NCBI GenBank assembly: GCA_024867545.1
Contig: JANFNE010000034.1
Location: forward strand, 372,001-436,000
From: Phytopythium helicoides
Taxonomy: Eukaryota > Oomycota > Peronosporomycetes > Pythiales > Pythiaceae
Length of the DNA: 64,000 nt
Direction: 5' to 3'
Part shown: positions 33,849 through 44,723 of the stretch, one piece after another
How positions within the stretch are numbered: position 1 is the first letter of the stretch
How the letters are laid out: every line of letters begins with the position of its first letter
Program-made: the position numbers and the translations under genes
Notes under the pieces: generated by a model
Databases searched by the model: none
Seen by the model: the letters and a program-made list of their open reading frames with translations, nothing else
Told to the model about the DNA's origin: nothing

Positions 33849-34126
33849 AATCATGTGGAGGAACAGTTCTTCAAGAGCTTCGTTACTATAGCGTCGATGT
33901 CAGCTCCGTACTCAACTAGATTGTGTTCGCTATCCAAATCACCACGGGATGCAACAATCATCAGTGGTGTCCGTCTCATAGCGCCATGGGAATTCACATT
34001 CTCACCGTGGCCGATTAAATTGGTGTGAATGTTCATCGATGGACTCGAGGCGTCGACACTGTCGAGTCCACCTGCAAGATGTCTCGGGGTTCGCCGCGTG
34101 CTCATTGGTGGCATCATAAGTGCCAA
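33849..34126 (-). pseudogene. Ankyrin-repeat gene remnant
   Basis: Minus-strand frame contains an ankyrin-type pattern: RRTPRHLAGGLDSVDAS, then LIGHGENVNSHGAMRRTPLM with IVASRGDLDSEHNLVEYGAD, close to the consensus G.TPLH.A...G and GADI. An in-frame stop lies three codons upstream of the first readable repeat, no start or further repeats are found, and the frame ends shortly after. Most likely a decayed piece of a once longer ankyrin gene. Confidence 0.45.
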
Positions 34127-34291
34127 CGCACAGGTTCACAAGGCTGCCTCCTCGCTCCGTTCCTCTCTGCAATACAAGTGTCGAGACCTAGTTGCTCACA
34201 AGACCATTGGAGAGTGGAGCGTGACCACCCTCCTTGGTCATCACGCTTCCAATACTTATTACAAGTAAAATGAGATTGATGCTATCAAAGC

Positions 34292-34729
34292 GTGAGGACT
34301 TCAACATGCGAGGATGAGGCGTTCGACGCCAAGCTCTCTTCCCCTTTGGCAAGTTTCAAGATGGATCTCTCTCCGCGGTTCACGACCCAGGGCCACGCGT
34401 TTGAGGATCAGCTGCGCGAGAAGACCAAGGAGAAGACTCACCCTCTCGTAATCAAGAGCAGAGATCACGGCTCAGCCAGACCCAGGCGCTCGCGAAAACC
34501 AAGCACCTCGCCTCGGCTTCAGCTGCACGACCAGGCTCAAGATCTTCACGGAGGCTCAAGCGGCGGCTCCATCGGACGCAAGCGAACACCAAGCTGCGTC
34601 TATTCAGCCGCACTCGAGAGCTGCGTCGATGAGCGAGTGTCGTGTACCGGCGAAAACCAAGCAATGCGCGCGACGTTCAGCTTGACGACTCCAGCACGAG
34701 AGCGCCGCCGAGGGGACGCGTCTCCGTAA
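34292..34729 (+). CDS. Short basic frame, TPX2-like stretch (doubtful)
   Basis: A 145-codon frame with a stretch SFKMDLSPRFTTQGHAFEDQ followed by LREKTKEKTHPL that resembles TPX2/microtubule-associated motifs (F...ER...FE..L.EK). The first codon is not clearly an ATG in good context, the rest is Arg/Ser-rich, and there is no partner exon. It may be a remnant or chance frame. Confidence 0.2.
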   Translation: MRTSTCEDEAFDAKLSSPLASFKMDLSPRFTTQGHAFEDQLREKTKEKTHPLVIKSRDHGSARPRRSRKPSTSPRLQLHDQAQDLHGGSSGGSIGRKRTPSCVYSAALESCVDERVSCTGENQAMRATFSLTTPARERRRGDASP

Positions 34730-35249
34730 GTTCGGTCGACATGCGCGGCCAGCCAGCTTCTTCCCAGACAACAGCGGGGCGTCACCAACGTATGCAGTTG
34801 ATGATACTCTAGTCTCTTGCACTCGCCGTGAAAGCTACATTTTTTTTCGCACTCTCCAAAATCGTTTCCCCCATTACGATGGTATTTGAGGTATTTGTGC
34901 AGTGGATCTGTAGTTGGCGGGTCGACCCGTTGGTGGCCATTGAAAGGTGCGGCATCGAAACCCTGTGTGATTCGAGATGATCGATCAATAGGCTTGGCAA
35001 CGTATTTTTGGTGCATGGAAACCTCTTTTTAGACGACTCAGCACCTTGTACGGTGTGATTTTGGCAGCAAAAACCCTGGTGGGGGCTCTTGAGGTCACCT
35101 GGCTCCCCTCCTCACGCGTGCATCCACAGCATGCAGCCGGCCGAGCGTTAGCCATCCACTTGCTCCACTCGAACAAGGCGTTTATCCCGACACTACTTAC
35201 ATTTTCCTTTCAGAGAATCACACTCCAACGCTCGAGAATCCCCGCAGAC

Positions 35250-38200
35250 ATGGCATCACAGACAAGCGACAATGGAGTGGAATCCATCTCTGAAGACGAA
35301 CTCGTTGTAGTACAGCTTCTTGAAGAAATTCGCCGGCTCATCCTGCTGCCTGGCGGTGTAGATACACCAGGAGTCATCAACCCGCGGCGGATGGCAGCTG
35401 CCAAGCTTTATCTAGATACTCGAGACGCGTTCGAGGCTGTGGAGCGCCAAGTTGAAGAGCATGTGCATGAAAGGCCAAGACTTTTAAGGAAGTTGAGTCG
35501 CCGTGCTAGTAGCATCGGTAGCGCTATCGGATCGACAGGAGGTTTTGCTGGGGTTGTTGCCAAGGTTACTTCCTCTCCTCCAGAATCCCCAAGGGCCAGC
35601 GGGCACGGATCGACAATGACGTCTCCACGGTACTCAAGCGCGAGTGAAAATGTGACACTGAACGAACAGGTGATCGATCGTATCCAGGAAATGTTCCGCG
35701 ACCTCGGCCAGCTACTCGGTTCTGCTATATTGCGTGAGCTTCAGCAAAGAAAACTTACTCTACAATCTGTGCTTCACTACGTACGTTTTTTGCCCGCGGA
35801 GTTCCAATGGACGGCATATAGTGATGCTCGAAGAGAAGAGGTAGCAGCTGCTTATCGACAGCCAATGCAGCAAACTCCACTTCCTGGATTTGACGTTGGA
35901 TTTGGCACAGACAACACTACTAGCAAGATGGTAACTGTAGAGGCGGGTGCAGCTCTGAGCTCTCGATCGGGAGAAATGCAGTCGGTAGCCAGTGTGGCTG
36001 TGTTAAAACGCCATGCAGAGTTCGTTAAGCACCAGATCCGCAAGGACGTGGATACCGTATGCCTTTTCTCCGCCGACGGGAAGTTGTCAACCATTTTTGG
36101 CGATGATGCGGCTACCATACAAGAAAATGTGGCTGGGAAGTTCGAATCTCTTCTGACTAACGTGTACAGCCAGTATCTCGTGCCGCCACTCGAAGCGCAA
36201 ATGGACAACTTGATTCAATATTCGGACCAGTGGTCTCGAGAAATGGCAGAGGCGAATGCAGCAACTTCTGCTGCGCTGGCTGGAGCTAGTGGGCACGGCT
36301 CAATACCGCTCTCCGAGTCCATACATCCTTATGCAACCTACTACTCGCGGCCTCGGAGATTCCGCTGCAAGCTCAACATTTTCTCAGAGCACCTTCACGG
36401 CATTGACGAACGGTTTGCAACCGTTCTCTTGCCACCAGTTCCTCCGGGACAACACGTCAAAATATTGGTTGCTGACAATACTCGAGTCGGGCTGTGGTGG
36501 CAAAAGTCGGTTTTCTCGGCCTCTGAGCGCGATGTATCAACCTTACACAATGACGAGCTACGAAAAATCTCAAGTCGAGTGGAGTCACTTGACGGACACA
36601 TTTATTCAGTTTTGATGAGCAGCACAGACTTGGCATCACAGTTTGACCAGTCCGCTCGACGATACGGAAAGTCTGCCTGGGCTTCCAAGTGGATCGGTCA
36701 GCGCATTCTTGTGAACACCGGGCGGGATAGCTTATGGGTCGAGGTCCGGATCACTGATGTGGACGAGCGCAAGTGCAAGCTACAGCTCAAGCCATCACTG
36801 GAGAATAGCCAGATATTGGAGGCAAGTCCATTGGTCCAGCTTATGCAGCTGAGTGAATGGGTGAATGCTCGAGACCTGCGATTTATCGGTGTTCCAGTGT
36901 GCCCCGACTTTCGGACATTTATGGGACTCCAGTTTCGCGAGATCCTCGAGCTCATGCAGTCTGTAGTGGTCGAGATTAGTTCCATCTTTCCGAACGGTGA
37001 GCTCAACCAAAAAGTAAGTAGCGCACTTTGGGCTCTCGTCGAACCTTCGATTGGCAAGGGAGAGCACATCTACTCACGATATTTTCGATCGATCCTGCAA
37101 CACAACGTTTTCAGTAACGCCCACGAGCGCCGCATGCTCTTTGCATCGATTGCATTCATGCGATCTCGAGGATCGTCACTGGGTCGTGGAGCAACTCTGA
37201 AAAACATGGGGCCTATATCGGAAGTGGGCGGAGCTGCATCAGCTCCATCATCGGTAACAAATAATGGTGTAACAACCCAACCTGGATCATCCCTTGGTCG
37301 GCAAGCAGACGCTGCTCTTGTTCACGCCGCGACAACGCCACCAGCACCATCTATCGCCTCTAAAGGCGCTTTCAGCCCTAGCGGTCGGTTTGAAGCATCG
37401 TCAAACACGACAGCGTTCGCATCTGGTTCAAGCTTCTCATCATCTGGCGGGGGTAGCTTTTCCAATGATTCACAAATGGCAAACGAAATATCGGCATTCG
37501 AAAAGCTATCCCACCACTTGCTTGAAGAAAGCGAATTGGTTGGAGCCAGCATTCAGGCACACAGCGTTGCCATGAGTCGTGCCTTTGTACAAGTACTCGT
37601 TGACAAGATCTCCAAGATTAAGAAGCGTTCCATCGAGCAATTGCGTCACAGCAGTGCACTAAACCTTGAACACGTGATGGCAGAATACGCGAGTGCATAT
37701 CGTCTGCTTCATGTTTGGCGAATATGTCGTCACGAGCTCGACACAGTTCCACGTCAAAGGCGTCCCAAGGTTTTTGACTCAAGCAATTGTACAATTCATT
37801 TTAAGTGGGTTGATCGCACATTTGAGCTCATGGAGATTGAGTTACTTGAGACAATTGATGCGCTTGGATACTTCGTGCACCGCACGTTCTTTCACGAAGC
37901 TGTAAGCTACATTCTCCCTGGAGTCTTCGAGCAAGCGTGGCTGGCTAGCAAACCTTGGTTCAGCAACTCCAGGTGCTCGTATGCCGTTCAAGCTTGCATC
38001 TTTCGCTTCGAGATATTGCTTGAAAAAATCGCAAGCGCAATTTTGTGCAAGTACGAGCGCTCGCTTGGAGTCCACGAAAAACTACATAAATTGGCATCAA
38101 CAATGCTCGTGGATGTGTTTGCAAGCATGTCTGAAGCTTATATGAGCCTCGAGATATCTCGCGCTCGATTGACACAGTGGAAAATGGATGTGCTATACCT

Positions 38201-39473
38201 CGTATGCGGCGTTCACAAGCTGCTGCGTCTTTTAGATCGAACCATGTCAACACGCGTGCCGCTTCTTAAAAAATCAACCGCCCGTACGTACCGAACGCAG
38301 ATAATATCTCTTGGTTGTTAAAATCTAAGCTCTGTCGTTCTTAGCACTCAGTCGCGTGAAACTTATTTGCATGCGATTATTGGAGCATGTTGCACTGCGC
38401 TGCGGTTCAGGTGATGTAGTGCTTGACGCAGTAAAGAGGCGAATGGTCAAAAAGGATGCACAACACAACGGTGCCGAATCCAAGAGCACGTATATCAGCG
38501 CAGACGTAGACGTGACAATCGAGCTCGATGGCCATATCAATGATGTTTACACAGCATTAGATGCTATGTCACTTCTGTCCTCGAGCGTATTGGTGGAATC
38601 GGTGCGTTCTGTACCAAATTGATGGGAAAGGTTCGAGACTAAGCAGCCCGTGTCGACGCAACACCATATAGAGCACGGATGTACTATGGCAAGCACATTC
38701 TATATTCCAAGATGTGGAGCTCCGGAAGCTCGGGGAAGTGCAACTCAAGGCGAGCGTTCTTGCATACCCGAGAATTTCTAGGAGAGAAATCTAACAGAAT
38801 CGCTGTCGCAGTGGGGAGAACTCGTGTACCAAAGCCGGATGTCATCCAGCGCACTTCTTGAGATTCTGAAACGAAGACATGAAATTGGCGAGTGGGCATT
38901 TCCGGTGCTTACAGATACTGAAAAGCAGTTCCGCGACCGGTTATTGCAGGTAGAACGGGGCATGCCCTATCCGTGCTCAAGTGCTCGGGTTGTTACTAAA
39001 ACCTGTTATTTCTGCAGTTTATTGATGGGCGTGGCGATAAGGAAGACAGCTCCAGCGAAGGCAGAGGAGAGGAGAGCACGTCAATAGAACTCACCGCCAA
39101 GCTTCCCGATGAATCGGAAGTTTTCGTGCAGGCGGACACCGCGGTACCGGTGAAGTACCAGGACAGCGATACTCAAAGCGACGGACCTCCTAGTTTTATT
39201 GTCAAGGATTTGTCATTGAGCCCAGATCTAACAGAGTTGGCAAAGGATGAGCACAGCGACCGTGAGAAGCCTGAGAATCTTTTTGAATCCATATCTCAAG
39301 AGTATTCTACACCACAAGGAGGCCGGCCACAGCCAATGCAACACGCAGAGGATAACCCGCAACGACAAGGAAGCAAACGACTGCCAAGTCTAAACCTCGA
39401 TGGAGGTAACAAACAGGATAGAAAATCTTTCGGGTCGAGTGGAGAACATGAACCCGAAGAGTCAATGAGGTGA
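35250..39473 (+). CDS. Large unknown helical protein (five exons)
   Basis: Predicted 1316 residues from exons 35250-38283, 38345-38601, 38672-38737, 38812-38949 and 39018-39473 (introns 61, 70, 74 and 68 nt; phases fit; the donor at 38738, GTGCAA, is the weakest). It starts MASQTSDNGVESISEDELVV. Residues 20-80 are helical, followed by a Ser-rich linker. A mixed alpha/beta middle region (about 350-620) contains RRFRCKLNIFSEHLHGIDER, LLPPVPPGQHVKILVADNTR and RILVNTGRDSLWVEVRITDV, possibly a C2- or beta-sandwich-like fold. A second Ser/Ala-rich linker follows (about 640-740), then a long helical region (about 750-1170). The last exon is acidic and disordered. Large helical proteins of this type include tethering-complex subunits, but I do not recognise one. 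Function unknown. Confidence 0.65.
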
Positions 39474-39781
39474 CACTGATGTGTTCCTCTCAACAAATGG
39501 AAATGATGATGCAGTTTTCTCGGTGCCGCGTTAGAATGCATGTGACGTATCTCTCTGCTCACCTCGGGCATCATTCCTTGGTGTTTCGATCGGTATTTTG
39601 GTCATTCGTCCTCAATGTCTGCAATATTTAGCCACGAGGATACACGTAAAAATACACAAGCAGGCTTCATGTTGCAGTCAAGTTATCGATTTCCTGCGAT
39701 GATGATGCTTAGGCACTTCTCAACCTCCTTGGTCGGGGTGTGAAGCTTTATTCTCCTGGTTACTCGAGAGGATTGACTGTG
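39474..39781. other. Intergenic spacer
   Basis: 308 bases between the unknown helical protein and the Kelch-RING gene, same strand. No distinct motif beyond AT-rich stretches. Confidence 0.5.
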
Positions 39782-41808
39782 ATGGCATATCACACGCTCC
39801 AGCTACCAATGATGCTGGTAGCAACAGCGATAGCTGGCATAAACGCTCAGTGGACTCAAGTATGGGGAACTGATCTGTCTTCGGAAGTTGCTCAGCCCGC
39901 TCGACGTTCTGCTCACGCAACGATCATACTCGAAGACTTCATGTACGTCTACGGGGGCATTGGGTATTCGCTAAGCGGCGATGATGAAGAGTACAATGAC
40001 ACATGGGCGTTTGATCTCAAGAACCACAATTGGACACAACTAAACCAGCCGACAATTCTTCCCGGCGATGGCCCTGGTACGCGCTTTCACGTGTCTGGTG
40101 TACTACATTCGAATGCAAGTGTGAGCGAGTTTATTCTCTTTGGTGGAGTATCCATTGAAGCAGCAGTCACTCCAGATAGCACCCCCAAGCCCTCAACATT
40201 CTCAACTACAGCTGGTATTCCAGTCGCCCAGTTCAATGATGTCTGGCGCTTGGCGTTAAATCCCAGTGATCTTAACATCTCCGTGGAGTGGACTAATGAT
40301 CCTGTCATGAATTCAAACGATAGCATACCGGTGGCAAGGTCGGAAGCTGGTATTGCCGTCCATGGAAACCAATTACTGGTGTTCGGGGGCATTTCGTATG
40401 ATCCGCCGAGTGATCATGGTGATCTGTGGAGCTACGACCTGTCGACATTCGTGTGGAGCCAAGTCGTCCCGGCTTCAAGTAGCGATATCCCACCCTCGCG
40501 CTTTTCGCATTCGGTTGCAACCTTTGAAAGCGATGGCACCTCGTATTTCTTAGTCTTCAGTGGTCGCCATCTAAACACCCAACGCGACTCGAAATCGAGT
40601 TGGCGAGTGCTGGACGACCTATGGCTGTTCGACCTCAGCGCGAAGCTGTGGATTATCGTCGAGCCCAGTGGTGCCGACATGCCACCTCGCGCATATACGT
40701 CGATCGTTTCTATAGGCAGTTCGATGTGGTTCTTTGCAGGATACTATCGACCTCCACAAAGTGCGAGCGGATACGTGTTTGACGACGTTGTCCGCGGCGC
40801 TATCACGGTTAATACCGCCCCAGGCAATCGTACCAGTTCTCTCTCCGCTTCAGCTTCAGTCGATGTCGAGGTTGCTGTGCTAAACGGTGTATCCCCAACG
40901 CTACGGTATAACCACGCTGCAGCTCTGTGGCGAAACGACTGCATGGTAGTCTTTGGGGGCAGCTACCAGATTCCCCGTGGTGACGTATGGATCCTCAATA
41001 CTTCACAGACCGAGACTCGAGAACCTGCTGCGGCTGCACTAACTCGCCTGCCGATGGGCGTCGAAACACTCGTCTACGTGCTGGGAGGGTTCATACTGAC
41101 AATCATTGTGGCCTTGTTGGTCCTCATCGTGCGTTGGCGGCGTATCGACCGACAAAATGTGTGTTGCTTCAAACTGTTGCTGATTTGTGCAGGCTAGTGG
41201 TGCTGACGATTGTTTGGTGATGATGTGTGGTCAAGCTCGAGCGTATGCGCATGAGAGGTGCTCGAGTTGTGCGAGGAGTTACTAAAGAGAGACTGGAGCA
41301 ACTTCAGATTACCAAATATTCGAAGCCGGTACCTCTTGTAGCCTTGAATTCCGCTAGTATCAACTCAGTGCCACACAACGAAGAAGTTGGAGACGGCGGA
41401 GTCGAGCAAAGTGACGATATTTGCCCTATCTGCTTGGTAAAGATGCACCAGCGTGCATTTGCGAATATTGGTGTGGTTGCTGACGAGCGTCCTGATAAAT
41501 GTTCCATCAGATTGAGTTTGAGAACGGGGACGACGTGAGGAATATGCCATGCAAGCACATTTTTCACGTTCCGTGCATCGATGAGTGGCTTCGACGCAAC
41601 ACGGTTTGTATTTCGTGGATTGTTAAAGGCCACAGGGAGGGTTTTACTAAGAGTTATGTGCTTGCCTCAGCTATGTCCGATGTGCAAGAGCAACGTGGAC
41701 ATGGTTTTGGTCGATATATCTGTTGAGGAAGGACGCGCTGCCACCAGCCCGAGTGTGCCTTTATCTCCAACTCGAAGTGGATCTATCGTCATTCCGATTG
41801 AGGAGTAA
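39782..41808 (+). CDS. Secreted-face Kelch, single TM, cytosolic RING-H2 protein
   Basis: Predicted 602 residues from exons 39782-41158, 41236-41436, 41511-41603 and 41671-41808 (introns 77, 74 and 67 nt, all phase 0). Signal peptide at residues 1-23 (MAYHTLQLPMMLVATAIAG). Residues about 24-420 form a Kelch-type propeller: repeated YVYGG/LFGG/LVFGG with downstream W (for example FMYVYGGIGYSLSGDDEEYN, LLVFGGISYDPPSDHGDLWS, MVVFGGSYQIPRGDVWIL). One TM spans about 427-450 (LVYVLGGFILTIIVALLVLI), followed by Arg-rich stop-transfer. A C3H2C3 RING-H2 closes the protein: C522-x2-C525, C540, H542, H545, C548, C559-x2-C562 (CPIC, NMPCKHIFHVPCIDEW, CPMC). Topology implies an extracellular/luminal ligand-binding propeller and cytosolic ubiquitin ligase. 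Role inferred: membrane receptor-type E3; substrate unknown. Confidence 0.85.
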
Positions 41809-41946
41809 ATTTGCTGAAGATGGGGCTGAAGCATAGCTCTACAAATCCTTCTAATGGGAGCCAACGGTGCTCACCGGTGGTATTGCTCAATCAAAAGCCT
41901 CAAAACCAACTACCTTGACTTCTTTGGTTCAATGGCAGCTACATCA

Positions 41947-42883
41947 TTACCGTCGAGTGGAGGATTGAGTCTTCTGGGCAAGGAGCTGCTTGGTCACCTT
42001 GATGAGCCGTTGGATCTCCTCGGGAGTTGCTGGGCCACCAGCGCTGCAATTTTCAGGTGAACATTTAGTAAATACACATAGCTCCTTTACACTACTCGCA
42101 AACCGCAGCTTACATCCATCGAATACGGCCTTTAGTATCCACGAGGTGCGCGTAGCCGACAAACGAGTTGTTGAGGTCCATGGGGGTGCGGAAGTCGTCG
42201 CAGCGACCAAAGTGTGCGAACGTGGTCGCGTGCAGGTGCTCAGGAGTGGCTTGCTTGAGTCCTCGGCGGATAGAGGACTGTACGAGCTTCATGTACCAGT
42301 CCTCAATGATGTTGACCGTGAGCACCTGTACCTTGCCGCCAGTCGAAGAAGTGGCCGGGAACGCTTCTCGGAACGCGTCTCGCCACGCCGGGAGCATGTT
42401 GAGCCCAAAGTTCTTGAACGATGTGAGCACGAGCGAGAGCTTGCCATTCGTGACGAGGTCCTTAAGGTCGGCGCTCGAGCCGTCCAGCGCCTCGAGAGGC
42501 AGCGAGGGCACGCGGTTGGCCTTGCCGACCTCGACGAGCTGCTCCGGTCCGACCGCGACCTTGCCGTCCGTGTCGTTGAGCTGCTTGAACTCGGCGAACA
42601 TGTTGGGCCTGTACTTCTTGACCACCTTCTTCTCGGCCTCCTCGATCATGACGTCCAGCGCGTCCATCACGTCGCGCAGGTTCTGCACAGGCGACGACAG
42701 CCGCGCCGCCGCGCTCCTCGGCTCCTTCTTCTTCTCGCCGCCGTCGCCGCTCTCGCCGCCCGCGGACGTCGCCAGCGCGCGCGCCAGAGCTCGAGAGCAC
42801 CCAGCAGTTCGTGCTGAGACGGGGAGCGTCGCGCCTGGGGCGCAGCGCGCGAGGCGGCGAGCGCCGACGGCCGCCATGAGCAT
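41947..42883 (-). CDS. ATP10: Mitochondrial ATP synthase assembly factor ATP10
   Basis: Inner-membrane-associated factor needed for assembly of the F0 sector (subunit 6/9 ring). Exon 1 ends at 42114, intron 42113-42044 (70 nt), exon 2 is 42043-41947; from the ATG at 42883 the protein is 288 residues. The start MLMAAVGARRLARCAPGATL gives an Arg-rich, Ser/Ala-rich matrix-targeting sequence; an in-frame ATG at 42943 would put about 20 non-targeting residues ahead of it. The mature part shows ATP10 family features: LVLTSFKNFGLNMLPAWRDA, VQVLTVNIIEDWYMKLV, the conserved H in HATTFAHFGRCDDFR, and FVGYAHLVDTKGRIRWIAGG before a terminal helix. Convergent with the Kelch-RING gene (138 bp gap) and divergent from the sperm-tail-type gene. 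Confidence 0.88.
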
Positions 42884-43166
42884 TGGAGGAAGCAGCTCGG
42901 CGACTGCGAACCGCTCGTGGAACTTGTGTGGTGTGGGCCACATGGGCAGCTACGGTGAAGCCATATGGCGTGACGAGCGTGCGCCGCTGCAACATGTCGG
43001 TGCCAACGGTTATTTACGGGGCTGGATAAGCCGGTGTATCGCCCAACAATAGCCGAGGCCATCGCCACTGCTGGCCATTCCTGACTGCCCTGTTGGCGCT
43101 GCTGCTCACTCGGCTCGGGGTCGAGGCGCATGCGGAGCACTTTTGACCCGCACAGATAGAGTCGCC

Positions 43167-44723
43167 ATGTCCATCTTCGGCGGCTCGGAGCGGTTCCCAA
43201 ATGAGCCCGGTAGGGTTTGCTTTCGCCAGCGAGTCGCTCAGTATTGCTGGAAAGAACTGTTGACACTGATTGGTGGCCTCCATTGTGACCAGCTAGGTCG
43301 CCAGGGCCGGTGTACGGCAAACCTGACGTGCGAGCTAAGGCGAGCGTGGTCATGAAGGCAGACTACCAACCAGTGGACGAGAACCGCAAGTGGGGCAAGC
43401 GCGAGAGCTGGATCGGCGGAGGGTACTCGCCGCATATGCCAGTCGTGCCAAAAGGTACGAGTCGTTCGCTTCTTCTGCTATATTTTGTACGAACGGGACT
43501 CATGGGATTCGCCGCAGAGAGCAGTCGTGCTCCTGGACACTACAACGACAGCGTCGAAGCGATCAAGAAGCAGGCACCAAAGGTTTCCTTCCCCAAGTCG
43601 AGTCGCTTTCTCTCGCAAAAAGGTACCTTTGCGATTAAAGGATAACTTGCCGGAGCTTTCGGCACTCACCGAGTATTCCAACTGCAGTCAACATGACCGA
43701 TCGGAATCACCAGCGCGAGCTCATGGCGGCTGAGAGCCCTGGACCAAAGTATAATGTGCACGCACTTTCAAGCAACGGCGGACGTACCGGCGCGCCTCGC
43801 TTTTCGTTTGCGCCTCCTCCTTCCTCGCCGCGTGAAACTCGGTCGCGACTTTTGCCAAGCGTTGATACTCCTCGACGAGGTCACCGAGAGTCGTGGCTGT
43901 CGGTGATCAACCGCAACGGCGTGCTAGTAATGCCAGCGTCTCCAACTGCTTCTGCACCAAGAGATCACACAGGCTCGTCCGGGGAACCTGGAAACAACAA
44001 TCATAACAACTACAACAATAACAACAACAACAACGGCAGCTCAACACCAAAGCCAGGGTCGCCCGGAGGCAATGGAGCTTCGACACGAGGCGCGTTTGGC
44101 AGTCGATCGGGCTCGGTGTTCGGCAATGAGCATCGCTTCGGTGTGCGGCAAGACTCCCAGCCAAAGACCCCTCGGCAAAACACTCGCGTGCAGTTTGTGT
44201 CAGCGCGACATACTCGCGAAAACATGGGCGAGTTCTCGCCTGGGCCAATCTATTCGCCGCGTACCCCTGAATGCCCTGGCGGCCGCCTCGCACCAGCTCC
44301 GCCTCCCGAATCCCCTCCCGACAGTCCAACACAACGTGGGCGGCGGAGAGATCCGAAGAATCCGCACGCCAACATGAGCAGCCGCAGCTCCTGGCTGGCA
44401 GGAGCAGTTCGGAAAACCGATGGCCACGAGACCGTGTTACTTCGCACGGGCGACGTACCACCTGGCCCTGGGTCATATGCTGAGCCGCCCTCGTCCTTCA
44501 CGACGGTCTCGCACAACGTCAAAGCGCGAAGTCCTTCTCCGTCAACGGTGAGTCGCATGTGTGTGTGCGGGAAATCCAGCTGGTGTGATGGTAGACTGAC
44601 CAGGCTGTGTGGTGTTGGCGTGTGCAGGGGCGAGCGGCTCGCCCATCGCCGCGACGAGCGCAGCAGGCTGCGGCGGACGACGCGGACGCGATCCGCGCGG
44701 CCGAGCCTGCGACTAGCAAGTGA
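43167..44723 (+). CDS. Sperm-tail PG-rich repeat (STPGR/SHIPPO) protein
   Basis: Predicted 421 residues from five exons: 43167-43209, 43293-43454, 43518-43622, 43688-44547 and 44628-44723 (introns 83, 63, 65 and 80 nt; phases consistent). STPGR repeats are spaced along the protein: RSPGPVYGKP, RAPGHYND, ESPGPKYNVH, FSPGPIYSPR and PPGPGSYAEPP, each with the PGPxxY core. Such proteins line flagellar/ciliary doublet microtubules. Low-complexity stretches include a poly-Asn run (43996-44038). A very short first exon (43 nt, MSIFGGSERFPNEP) is supported by the fact that it restores the first PGPVY motif in frame. Role inferred: axonemal or cytoskeletal protein of zoospores. Confidence 0.8.
43996..44038 (+). 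repeat. AAC/AAT low-complexity run (poly-Asn)
   Basis: Imperfect trinucleotide run of AAC/AAT codons inside the STPGR gene encoding an Asn-rich stretch (NNHNNYNNNNNNNGS). Expected to vary in length between strains. Confidence 0.85.

Larger units (their letters stand above)
32886..35249. other. 2.4-kb gene-poor zone with decayed fragments
   Basis: Between two divergent gene starts. It contains an ankyrin fragment (33849-34126, minus) and a short basic frame (34292-34729, plus) listed separately. The remainder shows no recognisable gene, and the base composition is AT-richer and uneven. The final ~50 bp before 35250 contain CATTTTCCTTTCAG, which could be an initiator-like site or the acceptor of a leader intron. 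Confidence 0.5.
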
